Shown in pieces: positions 44,601 to 55,314 of a DNA stretch of 64,000 bases. Under the pieces are notes generated by a model, which saw nothing but the letters and a program-made list of their open reading frames with translations, did no database searches and was not told the DNA's origin. The number at the start of each line of letters is the position of its first letter. The stretch's first letter is position 1. Source of the stretch: Curvularia sp. ZM96 (lineage: Eukaryota > Ascomycota > Dothideomycetes > Pleosporales > Pleosporaceae); assembly GCA_022457065.1 (NCBI GenBank), contig JAJGBQ010000002.1:5022001-5086000 (forward strand). Direction: 5' to 3'. The translations under genes and the position numbers were made by a program.

Positions 44601-47600
44601 CTTTCCTATACTCTATTATCCTATAGTAAAGTTATATTATCTATACTTTATTTCTATATTTTAATCTACTTATATAAAGCTTAGAGAGAGCTAGGGCGCT
44701 AAGAATTCTACTTATAAAAGACTTTAAGCTTATAGAGAGCTCCTATAAAGTTTAAGACTAGATACTAGATAGAGTTAAGATTATATCTAATCTAGCTTAT
44801 CTAGTATTTTAATTTAGATTAATATAACTTACTAGCTAGAATATCTTTAACTTCCTATTCTTCTACTTCTTAGATTAGTATTCTAGGTAGCTTTAGAGAT
44901 TCTTATCTAGAGAGAGAGTTTTATAGATCTTTATATAATAGTTCTAGAGTAAATACGTTATAGATCTAGAACCTTTCTAGTAACTTAAGTTAGTACGAGT
45001 TCTCTACCTTCTTAAGTACTTTAAAGAGTCTCTCCTATTTAGTAGATAGTTTCTAGCTTAGATACTTAATAGCGAGATTCTTAGTATCTAGAAAAACTCT
45101 ATCTCTTATATTCTAGTTAATAGGTCTATAATATTTATTTATAATAGATTATATCTAGTTCTAGACCTTCTCTATATAGTTCTTAGCAATACTCTAGATA
45201 GCGTGTATATAGATAGCTAGAGCTAGAGCGTCTTTATAGTTAAGCTTATTAGAGAGAGTAAGAGTACTAATAGAATATTTCTAATTCTAGCTCTACTATA
45301 GTTTAGATCTATAAAGAATCTAGTATAAGAATATACTAATAGCTAAATAAGATAGAGAAATCTAAGCTTAATTAATTAAAGATAGTAGTCTACTTTAGTT
45401 ATTCTAGTAGTAGAATATAAATAGACGTAGCCTCTAATTAATATACTTATTTATAATCTCTATCTAACTATTAGTTTTTTTATAGTAGGTAGTAGATAGC
45501 TTAACCTTAACGTCTAGAATCTAATAAAATTTAGACTAGAAACTAGAAATAAACTAAGAGCCTTAGTTAGAGACTATAGTTTTAGGTATATAACTAAAAT
45601 AGTATATTTATTAGATAAATAAGTTAGCTATACCTCTTACGTTAATAGTCTTATAGTAAGAGATAGAATTAGCCTATTTAGATAGTTAGTTAATTATAAC
45701 TATAATTATATTATAACTAGACTTATTCTAGAGAAATTTCTTAAAGTTAATATATAAATATTATATTAGTCTATTAGAAATTAGTAGAGAGTAAATTAAT
45801 CTTAGAATTTAAGTCTATCTTAGGTGCGCTTTTCTATAGGCTATATAGTTCTATATATATCTTTTATAGATAGCTTCTATACTCTTCTAAAAGTACTTTA
45901 TAGTAAGAATCTAGTAAGTTTTTCTTACGCTAGAGTAGGTAGAGAAAACCTAATTATAGGCTTCTTAGATAAGATAGATATAAAGCGTAAAATTAGAGGG
46001 AACGTATAGTTAGTTAGAGTAGAGTAATAGTCTATTCTCTATTTAGTACTTATCTAGAAGAGAAATACGCTTAGTTTTAAATAACTTATAGTTTTACTAT
46101 AGAAGAGACTTAATTAGTTCTAGTAAATTTAAGAATATTAGCTCTAAAGTTAACTTAATAATAAGTAGAGTAGTAGTCTTAGCTTATACTTAGGTTATAT
46201 ATTCTTAAGTAAGATTAGAGTTAATTTAGAGGTTAAGTTAGTATAGTTCTAAAAGGACCTATAAATAGTTATTAATTTAAATAGTCTTTAAGTTTCTTAT
46301 ATTCTATTTACGCTAGAAAAAGATATCTACGTAGACGTTATTCTTTCTAGAGGTATATTAGATATAGAAGTTAAAAAACGCTAGTTTTTTTATTTATCTA
46401 ACTTAGTAGGCGTTTAGGACCTTAGTAGTTATAAAGTACTCTAAAGAATAGTAGTCTAAGTTTACTTTAATATAGTTATATACTAAAAGTAGCTTAGCTT
46501 ACTATTTACTAAAGGTAGTTATAATAGTAAATAGTTTCTTATCGTAGATTTCTAGTTTAGTTTAGACCTAAAAAGAATCTTACTAAAGAACGCTACTAAG
46601 GACTAAATACTATATAGCTACCTCTAGAAGAGGATACTTACTACGACGCTATTAGAAGCGTCTATCTCTATCTTAGTATTATACTCTAGATAGTAGTAAT
46701 ATAGAGTAGAAATCTCTAATAGTATAGATTTTAATCTCTTAAAGACTTAGTTATACTCTAAATCTTATAGAAAAAGCTAGAAAGAACTTTAAAGAGTAAG
46801 TAGAGGCTTTATAATTCGCGAGTATTCTAGAATAAATTAGTAGTAGAAGCTAGTAAAGCTTAGGAACGACTTTATACTAGTAATAGTAGTAAGCTAGATC
46901 TAGTTCTTAAGAGCTTCTACTTTATTAGAGTTAACCTCTAAGTCTTAATTAGTTAAGATATATTCTAGGTACTTTATCTAAGTAATATAAAACTTACTTT
47001 TTTTAATATCTACTTAGAGTCCTACTTAGTAGAGTCTTTCTAGTATCTTCTATACGTAGGAGGTATAGTTTATATCTAACTTAAAGTAAATTAGAATGTT
47101 ATCTAGATAGATAATATAGATATTATTAAAGTACTTAATTAATACGTTATTTATATATTATTAATACGTTGCTAGACTATTATAGAGTCTAAAAGATAAT
47201 ACCTTTAACTTATAAGTCCTATAGCGGGTATAGAACGTAGTATATTCCTCTAAGTTAGAGTCTATCTAGATCTTATTAAAGGCTATACGTATATTAAGCT
47301 TAGTAAAGATTTTTATCTAGTACGTGCGGGTAAGTAGCTTATTAATATAAAAAATTAGATATAAATTCTTATAGGTAATTATATTAAGCTTATAATAGTC
47401 TACGTAAATATAGATATCTCTATTAGGCTTATAAACATAAAAAATAGGTAAAGTAAAGAGATAGTTACTTAGATTAATATATTTCTTCCTAAAGTTATCT
47501 ATAATAAACGTCTTAGTAGCTTTAAGTTCTTTAGTACTCTACTTATATAGAGAACTAAACTAATTTAGAAGTAGTTTAGTAAGAATAATCTTATAGTTAT

Positions 47601-50000
47601 AGAGCCTATATTTAGATAGCTAGTCTACTATAGTCTTACTAAATACGTTCTAGTATTAATAGTATATAGAGAGGAGCTAGTCTCTAACTAACTAGACGTT
47701 ATTAGGGTCGTTAGGCTTAGCGCGCTCTTATATTATCTAATTAATCTTATAGATACTTATTATAAAGAACTTATTTTCTTTCTATTTTATAGTATAGTAG
47801 AAGACGTTAGTAGAAATAATAGTAATACGAGAGGAGGTAGAAGACTAGATTAGTTCTAGAGTTAGTTTAGTAGAAAGGCGCTAGACTTTAAGAAGATTAA
47901 GATAACTATAAATTCTTTGTATATAGACTTTGTAAGAGCTATTATATCTCTAATAGTTATTCTATTTTTAAAGAGCGTCTCTTCTTTAAATATCCTACTC
48001 TATATCCGCGTTATAGAAGAATTACTTTAACTATACTAGAAAAAAAGAGATAGAATTATAAATTAGAGAGTACTTAGCTAGCTATATAATTTAGTTCTAA
48101 ACTAGATTAAAAGTAAGTTAGAAGCGTCTTAGCTACTTAATTCTAATAAGATAATTCTAAGAACCTAAATCTATAATAATAAAGAGGTAGTTAAAAATCT
48201 TTCTTTTATTAATATAGACGTGTAACTAAATATAATTATCTACTCTAGTCTAAACTTAGTCCTAAAATTCTTTAACTATAATTTTAAAAGGTAGTCTTTA
48301 TATAGATATTTAAAGGGAACTAGAAATAGTTAGAGTAAGAGTAGAATTTAAGAATAAGAAATCTTAGACTCTAGTATTAACTAGAAAATATAGACTAATA
48401 CTATAACTCTTTAAATAAAGAATAGTAGATACTTAGAAGTACTTTCCTCTAAATAAGTATATTAGATTAATATTAGTAAGATTATACTTATTTAAGCCTA
48501 GACTAGAGCGTTTTTCTAGACTTCTTAGTTTACTATCTAATTCTTATCTAATAAGTATTTATATACTTCTTTAAAGTTTTCTTATTCTACCTTAATTTCT
48601 CTTACCTATAGTACTAGACACTTATTTATATAGTATCTAGACTTACTATAGTTATAATAATTTTTAGTAGGTTTATTTTCTAGTACTAGAGTTTTAGAGA
48701 GAAGTCTAGAGGTACTAAAATAGGTATAGGTTAGTACTAGAGTAGTATTAGATTTTACTTTATAAGATATTAGTCTAAAGTCTCTAGACTAGTAGATACA
48801 AGGCTTTATTAGTAGAGTAGAAATACTAGCGTGCTTTATATCTAGAGTGTGTCTAATTAGAGTGTTTCTTCTTTCTATATTAAAAGTAGTAAAATATTTT
48901 ACTATTTTATTAAAGAAATAATTTTATAAGTATTTAAATTCTAAGTTAAGAATACGCAAGGTAGAAATAATCTTTTCTTATAAGTAGAAAGACTATTCTA
49001 ACTTAGATATAGACCTTTTAACAGCTATACTAATAAATTAAGCTTTAAATTCTAAGAAGGTCTCTTTTTTATCTATAAGTAAGTAGTAGAAAGTAGCTTA
49101 GCTTTCTACCTACTCGTTACTAGATATAAAGTATAATTTAAGTAGTAAAATTATTTTTTCTACGTTTTAGAACTAGTTCTTAACTAAATTAGCTAGATAT
49201 TAAGGTTCTAGATATTTTTTAGTAATACTAGTAGTATATCTCTATATAAGTACTATCTTTACACGTTTACTCTAGTAGTAGTCTAAGTTAATAGTTAGGT
49301 AGTTTTTAATAGACGCCTACTATTAGTAAAAAGTTAAATCTACTCTATTACTAAGGTTATTAATAGCGAGAGTACGCTTAGTAAGTTTAATATATAGCTC
49401 TTCTAGAATAGCTAAGAAGTACCTCTATAATTAGCTTAGAGGTAGGTTAGCTATTATTAAGAGTAATTTAGTAGTAGGTACTAGATAGTTAGTAAGTAGA
49501 TTAGTATTTTTACGTTATAGGCGTTCTAATTATTCGTTTAGCTTAGTAATTTCTACTTAGAGGGTAGTAGTCTAGTCCTTCTCTAGATTATCTTTATCTT
49601 CTTTAACTAGTTATTTTCTAGTTAACTTCTTCTATTAGAGTTTTTAACTCTAAAAATAAGTTAATCTTCTTATAGGCTCTAATAAGTCTAAGAGGTTTTA
49701 GTCTACTATTAGTAGTTAATTCTAATATAGATAAGTTCTTAGTAGTCTCTATATTTCTACTTTAGCGTATATAACGCGACTTTTCTAAAAGTAATCTAAC
49801 TCTAATAATAAGTAAAAGTTCTAAACTTAAAGGCTTTAGTTAGTAGGAGATTAAGAGAATTCTACTTATAAATAAATATTTAACGTAATAGTATAAGTAT
49901 CTAGATAGAATCTAGAGAGACTAGGCTTAGGCGTAGTTAATAAATAGTTACGATATTATTTTAAACGCTATTACTAGCTAGGACAAGATTTTTAATATAA

Positions 50001-50268
50001 TATAATAGTATAAGTAAGACTAGTTAGATTAGTATTAGTAGTAGAGTTACTTAGAGATATATAGAAGTGCGTAGAACGTTAAATAAGCCTTAATCTAATA
50101 GATACTTATAGGTCTTATATAAAAGAATATTAAAAATCTATAAAATAACTATATAAGATAGTCTATACTTATACTAGCTAATATAGGTCTAACTTAGATC
50201 TAGTTTGGCTTAATCCTGGATCTATTGGCTGAATGGCCACTAGATTAGTTTGATAGTGTGCCGTTACA
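50001..50268 (-). repeat. 5' LTR of gypsy element E
   Basis: Mate of 42983-43250. Its outer ~55 bases (from about 50210) keep CpA, TpG and GC content while the rest is RIPed. Confidence 0.88.
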
Positions 50269-50821
50269 CTTATAGGGTGATATTAATAAGTGCTACTAAG
50301 CTAGAGATTAAGTTTAAATAATAGTAGAAAAGTAGAGTATTTATAGGCAGGTACGCTATCTTAAGTACTTACGACTATAGTTTAAGAATTTTAGAGTTTT
50401 CTATATACTTCTTATTACTATAGTTTATATTTTTCTACCTATTATAAGTCTTTATTATAACTATGGCTTAATAAGTTTAGAGTTTTCTACTTATTATTAG
50501 CTACTAAATAGGCTTCTACTTATTAGAGTTTATTGTTATTCTATAGTTAGAAGTCTATCTAGATCTATACCTTAGATTTAACACGTAAAGCTAAAGCTCT
50601 AAGGCTTAAGGCTTATATAGAGCTAGAGCCTTAGTGCCTAAGGCCTCGCGAGACGTAGAGCTAGAAGCACTAGAGGTGTCGCGTTTAAATTCTAACTTTA
50701 ACAAAACCTTTTTTTTTTAATCTTTAATCTTTAGTAGGCTAAGGGGCGGCCTGCCGTTTTTTATAATACTTTTTAATAGGCTAATCGCCACAGGCGAGCC
50801 ATTAGTGAAAAATAAAAAGAA
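50269..50821. other. probable gag-side remnant of gypsy F and unassigned sequence
   Basis: AT-rich to about 50600, then mixed with patches of higher GC (for example near 50640-50780). Continuity with element F is inferred from position only. Confidence 0.35.
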
Positions 50822-51445
50822 ATAAGACTCTACTAAAGATTCTTCTTAAGTAATTTACTATACTAAGTATAAAGCCCTTCTTATCTATATTATAGATCTA
50901 ACGCGTCTTAATATAATATTAATTAATTTTATTACGTAGAAGACTAAAGTAGAGACTATACTTACTTCTAGAATTAGCTTTATAATAATAGTTATCTATA
51001 CCTACTATCTACTTTAAGATAAGCTAATTAAAATAGCGCTAAATAAAGTAACTAGCCTAGTATAATCTAACCTCTCTCTTAGTAATCTATAACGTAAAAT
51101 TATATATTATTAACTAAGTAAGTAGTAGGTCTCTCTCTATAAGTTAATTAATATAGGCTATTAAGACCTTCTTCTAGTATAGATAGAGAAGCTACTACTT
51201 TTAATAGTCTTTAGCGCGTAAAGTGTAGTAATCTCTATATCTTTAACTAAGCGTAGATTAAGAAATATTAAATCTTTTTACTATATTAGTATACGTAAAA
51301 GATTCTCTAGATTCTAGAGTATTAATAGCTATAAGCGTAGTCTTAATATTACTTATAGTAGTAGAGATATAAGGTATTAAGATAGTAGTAGTTACTAGGC
51401 TGCGCGTCCGTGAGGTAGTTACGTCTACAAGATAGTGGGGCACGG
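50822..51445 (-). mobile_element. truncated RIPed copy of the intact Fot1-like element
   Basis: The right end is the CCGTGCCCC-type inverted repeat reading leftward, with TA at 51446-51447. The minus strand aligns collinearly with 26825 to about 27448 of the intact element without indels; the differences are overwhelmingly C-to-T or G-to-A, producing many stops in the transposase N-terminus. The left part of the element is missing. Confidence 0.9.
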
Positions 51446-51546
51446 TATAGTAGTCGATATTTTATCAGATCGTTTTGAATGTCACAACTTGTGTTCCTAT
51501 TGCAAACAACAGCGCAACGACCAGTCCTGGCAAAGTTAGTGTCGCA

Positions 51547-51975
51547 ATGATAGCAAGCGCTACCTTACAAGCAGCCCAGGCTGCCGCGTTGGCTTTGCTT
51601 CGGTTTTCCAAAGGAGAGGATTCGCGCGAAAAACTGGATGAGCCTTATATGGTTGCACTAGAAGCATTGCAAGGCGAACTCAACATCGCACGTAGCACGC
51701 TAGAGAAAATCAACACACGGCCATTAGGATACAGTAGGTCGACTATACAGCAGCTAGAAGACAGTGACGCAATCGCAGCATTGTATACGTTGCTTCGCGA
51801 AATGGAGGCTAGACTGAGACTCGGAAGCGTGGACCCAAACGGTTACACACTCCTTCCAAGGCCCTATTCGAAAGAAGAACTGCAAGTTGTTACCACGTCT
51901 CTTAACACTTTTGTGATGAATTTCGATCGCCTTATCGATGCGGAGACCTCAGGCTCAAATATCGCTGATTTGTAA
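51547..51975 (+). CDS. ORF upstream of HET domain, probable first exon of the same gene
   Basis: The first ATG in the frame is at 51547; 142 codons follow to TAA at 51973. The product is helical and Ala/Leu-rich (for example LQAAQAAALALLRFSKGE and PYMVALEALQGELNIARS), with no known domain. It is in the same reading frame as the HET ORF that starts seven bases after its stop. A phase-0 intron from 51913 (weak GTGATG donor) to 51981 (GCTGAT branch-like sequence, CCAG acceptor) would fuse them. Alternatively TAA is a CAA-to-TAA RIP-type nonsense change, or the ORF is separate. The transposon relic ends 100 bp upstream, so the original promoter may have been displaced. Confidence 0.5.
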   Translation: MIASATLQAAQAAALALLRFSKGEDSREKLDEPYMVALEALQGELNIARSTLEKINTRPLGYSRSTIQQLEDSDAIAALYTLLREMEARLRLGSVDPNGYTLLPRPYSKEELQVVTTSLNTFVMNFDRLIDAETSGSNIADL

Positions 51976-51981
51976 TGCCAG

Positions 51982-53685
51982 AATAACCCTGTTTATCCGG
52001 GTGAGCCGCTCCGCAATTCACGTTCTCAAATTCGACTTCTTACACTGCTGCCTGGTTCCTGGAAAGACCCGATACAATGTACTCTACGCATTGTTTCGTT
52101 GAACAGCTCAGAAAACTACGAAGCTCTTTCTTATACATGGGGCGAGACAAGAACTCCCTTCGTTATTTCCATAAATGGCGCATCTTTCAGTGCTCGAGAA
52201 AACCTGTATTGGGCCCTTCAGTATCTGAGGCACGAATCAATCCAACGCCTTCTATGGATCGATGCTGTATGCATAAACCAAGCCGACATATCAGAATGCA
52301 ATGCCCAGGTACAAAGCATGGGGGCAATATACAGCAATGCCCGGAAAGTACTCGTGTGGTTGGGAAAAGCCAATGGATTGGTCGAAGATGCCATGGATTT
52401 TGCACGAAAAGAGGCGCAAGACACGCGCCCAAGAAGGACGGGTCATAAAACAAATGAAAACTGGACGCGTCTGGAACCGTTGCTAGATCGAGATTATTGG
52501 ACCCGAGTTTGGATCGTCCAAGAAATATGTCTCGCCAAAGAAGCACTGATCATCTGCGGATGTAAAAGTTTGTCTTGGAGATCTATAACTGCATTAAGAG
52601 AAGCTCGTAAAAACACTTGGCCGCAGTATCTTACTATCGGAGAGCGTCATTTTATGAAAAGTCTACTCGCTCGCATCGATCAGCATCGCAACCTCAGCTC
52701 ATCCCAAGAGAGCTCATTGTGGAGCCTCATGGAAGCGTTCTCGCACTCGCAATGCCAGTTGATTCATGACAAGGTGTATGGGTTCTTGGCCTTGGCTTCC
52801 GACTGTCGTAATGTTTCTTTTCCAGTCGATTATTCCAAAACCAGCCATGAACTTTATTGCGATGTCATGTCATTTTGCTATCGACAGAATGGGGCAGCTT
52901 CCACTCCTGGCTTGGTGGCACTAAGTAGCTTCATGTTCCAGCACCTCGAGCTCACCATCGCGCCTGATCCAACGCCCAACATCTTGGAGTCTGAGTCTCC
53001 GGAATTCACAATACCGGCCTGTGGTGCGATGTTCATAGAGGAATTCCTGGACGAACCAAGGGCTGAATCTTTTGATGCGGCGGACCTAGTTCGATTCGTA
53101 AATGGAGCTACTCCTTTCTCCCATATTGGTTGGTGGCGAGATCACGTCGATCCTGAGCTTAAAACGACGATCAATATTTCACCGAATTCGTCCGAGGCCA
53201 CAGTCAATATACCATTGCCAAAAGCGAACAACAATGCTGTCCTTTCCAACCGCGTTAGAGTTTTCACTGCTCGACCCGTTTGGCAGCCAGCTCAGGGGTC
53301 AATAGGCCTGATCATTGGCATTGCTCCAAAGGGAACCAAAATTGGTGATATTGTGTGTACCTTCGTTGAAAGTGACGTGGCCCTGATTCTCCAACCAAGA
53401 ATGGACAGCAGATCGGCTCAAGATCATGGAAAACAATTATTTACGGTCAGTGGTCGTGCTCAGCTTATGCCTAACAATGGATCCACCGGCTTCGAATACC
53501 AGTTTAGAAGGAACAAAGAGGTAGAGGTTACGGTGAAGAGTGACTGCAAGGAACTTCCAAATCCGCAGTTGCAGTGGCCACTAACTATCGACATTGGTTT
53601 GATGTGCTTAAAAGCACTAACACAACAGAAGAAGATGACGATGCGTCAGGTCTTCTCTATGCCCCCAATTGAGATGGTGCGGTGA
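51982..53685 (+). CDS. HET-domain (heterokaryon incompatibility) protein
   Basis: The frame from 51982 to TGA at 53683 has 567 codons. No ATG opens it near the domain, so the start lies in an upstream exon, probably the 51547 ORF. The lead-in (YPGEPLRNSRSQIRLLTLLPG) and the HET core are textbook: YEALSYTWGE, INGASFSARENLYWALQYLR, LWIDAVCINQADISECNAQV and YSNARKVLVWLGK, then DYWTRVWIVQEI and the HDKVYGFLALA block typical of long HET proteins. The C-terminus (LTIDIGLMCLKALTQ) looks complete. HET domains trigger programmed cell death on recognition of non-self. No NACHT, WD40 or ankyrin domain is attached. Confidence 0.85.
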   Translation, partial: NNPVYPGEPLRNSRSQIRLLTLLPGSWKDPIQCTLRIVSLNSSENYEALSYTWGETRTPFVISINGASFSARENLYWALQYLRHESIQRLLWIDAVCINQADISECNAQVQSMGAIYSNARKVLVWLGKANGLVEDAMDFARKEAQDTRPRRTGHKTNENWTRLEPLLDRDYWTRVWIVQEICLAKEALIICGCKSLSWRSITALREARKNTWPQYLTIGERHFMKSLLARIDQHRNLSSSQESSLWSLMEAFSHSQCQLIHDKVYGFLALASDCRNVSFPVDYSKTSHELYCDVMSFCYRQNGAASTPGLVALSSFMFQHLELTIAPDPTPNILESESPEFTIPACGAMFIEEFLDEPRAESFDAADLVRFVNGATPFSHIGWWRDHVDPELKTTINISPNSSEATVNIPLPKANNNAVLSNRVRVFTARPVWQPAQGSIGLIIGIAPKGTKIGDIVCTFVESDVALILQPRMDSRSAQDHGKQLFTVSGRAQLMPNNGSTGFEYQFRRNKEVEVTVKSDCKELPNPQLQWPLTIDIGLMCLKALTQQKKMTMRQVFSMPPIEMVR

Positions 53686-53790
53686 GATAGTGGCGGCGAA
53701 CCAACGGAAACAAATCACAGCTTCCAACACACACTCACCAACGAAGATTACCAGTCGATATCACAGAATCCACGCCTCCAACGACATGCG

Positions 53791-54870
53791 CGTGGACCAG
53801 GCTTTGCTGCTGTTCAGAAGCTAGGAAGTTTGGGTTATCTTGGGTGCACGATGCAGATACTCTACATGATCAAGCCTTTGCGAAAGGTAGGATGCGTCGT
53901 CCAAGGCCCTAATTTAGCTGACAATTGGGTACTTGAAGATCGTCTTAACCACTGAACTCGATACGGACTTTAAAATTTCGATTGCATTCCAAAATCTCTT
54001 GAGGAATATACATAACTCCCCCACACCTGTCTCTCCAATGCCGCTGGTCACTGCATTCGGCTGGAGCAATCAGCAAATAAATGAGCCTCAGGACATCCTC
54101 GAATTTTGGAGAATATTCACTGATAAACTTAGTCAGCAAGGTTTGTCTGAAATTCTGGACAAGATGTTTCTCGGTAGGATCATATATGGCATGCATCGTC
54201 ATGAGAAAGCCCAAGGTAAAACGAGCTTCAAAATCATCATTCACAATCTAATAAGAAGTTAGACATATCTTTGAACACATGTGGAACATTCGAAAACTCA
54301 TTGAAAGATTACAGCAGGCATCGGAATTATGCTGGTTACATCAGATTCACTGCAGTCCCACCAGTGCTGGTAACCTATAACAGATTCTTTCGCTACGACT
54401 TTACCAAGGATCAAATCATTACCGTATGTTACTAGGCTCTTCTGGCGTGGACATGATCGTAAGCTTACATTGTGGAAAGCATGACGACAACTTCCAGTAT
54501 CCACCGCGCTTTATCTTCCCAGATGAGTGTCTCGATGCCAGTTTGCGTATGGAGCGCCATGAATATCAACTTCACGGGTGTGTATGGCACTGATAGCATT
54601 AACTGATATAGCTTACTAAATTTATATACTAGGGTTGTAGTTCTTGAAGCTGTAGAACCGATCAATCGATTTCTTCTCTACCTTCGACCGTTGAAGGAAG
54701 ATAAGTGGCTGCTATTTTTTGGCGACACAGTCACGTTTGCATCGAAGAAAGAAGTGTTTGATGATAACATGATTCGAAAAGAGGGTGAGAGGCGGCAGAG
54801 AACGTGGCTTAGAACACCTGTACTGCTGATTTATCTACGAGTGGATATGCTTGATGAACTACTAGGCTAA
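53791..54870 (+). CDS. USP7/Ubp15-like ubiquitin-specific protease domain, predicted catalytically dead
   Basis: Exons read as (start unresolved) 53791-53886, 53939-54215, 54263-54423, 54480-54577 and 54633-54870. The four introns of 47-56 bases all keep phase. Landmarks of the USP7 family are present: FGWSNQQINEPQDILEF, DISLNTCGTFENSLKDY, PPVLVTYNRFFRYDF, a YQLHG strand, LYLRPLKEDKW and the terminal LIYLRVDMLDELL. At the Cys box the ungapped alignment puts Gly in place of the nucleophile (GSLGYLGCTMQ). At the His box Arg replaces His (INRFLLYLRP), and Phe sits at the catalytic Asp (LLFFGD). No MATH domain precedes it. The frame is continuous with the HET ORF apart from its TGA, so a fusion or a lost upstream exon is possible. 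Confidence 0.72.
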
Positions 54871-55314
54871 AGATAATATCCTAGTCTACACATGCTAAGA
54901 GCACTCTAGTAGCAAAACAGAGCTTTCGTATTCTTGGCAGTTCATCTGCGATGATGGGTTGGGTTACGTGAGAGCGTTAGTTACGGACGCGTCGCAAGGC
55001 AGTCCCTAAATAGCCTAGTAGATTAATACAACAACTATAATTACCATGACAGATAGGGGCCAATTTTGGTTTTTTTTGTTACTCTCGGACGCTTATCGAG
55101 TAGCCAATAATACCCATCAGAGTAGTAACAAGTGGGCGAATGAAGACTCCACGGGATTGACTTAGGCACGCACAGTTGATACAGCCATACAGTAAATAGG
55201 TGATGCGGAAGAATAACCCATCCAGAAAACGTCGCTTTCTAATCTTAGTATTCACACCAGTAGAGCATTCATAAGCTTCCACAGACTGTAGTTGCATTCT
55301 GCGTAACAATTTAG
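54871..55314. other. intergenic, convergent ends
   Basis: Lies between the plus-strand protease-like gene and the minus-strand zinc-finger gene. No gene is seen. Confidence 0.5.

Larger units (their letters stand above)
42983..50268 (-). mobile_element. Ty3/gypsy retrotransposon E, both LTRs present, RIPed
   Basis: Two 268-bp LTRs (42983-43250 and 50001-50268) bound 7286 bp. On the minus strand the reverse transcriptase is near 47.2-46.9 kb (IIYLDNILIY). The integrase follows near 45.7-45.2 kb, with PKTIVSN-GS-FISSF, VKLSTTYY and INKYIN-RLRLF blocks readable across stops. A purine-rich tract (GGAGAGAGGAGTAG on the minus strand, 43251-43265) lies directly before the left LTR, confirming minus orientation. 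No clear 5-bp target duplication survives. It sits inside element F. Confidence 0.85.
29261..51445. other. RIP-saturated nested transposon island
   Basis: About 22 kb of AT-rich sequence is dominated by TA dinucleotides and TAA/TAG codons in all frames, with CpA and TpG strongly depleted except at transposon ends. Where a copy can be compared with an unmutated one (the Fot1-like relic), the differences are almost all C-to-T and G-to-A. No host gene is recognisable inside. The nested elements are listed individually. Confidence 0.9.

Noticed and set aside
33938..46009. 60-70 codon frames in the AT-rich island (for example 33938-34129, 37129-37344, 45824-46009)
   Set aside because: Chance gaps between RIP-generated stops; underlying sequence is transposon relic on either strand.
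42978..50273. 5-bp target duplication around gypsy element E
   Set aside because: The flanking bases AGAGG and CTTAT do not match; it may have been lost by mutation, so none is claimed.
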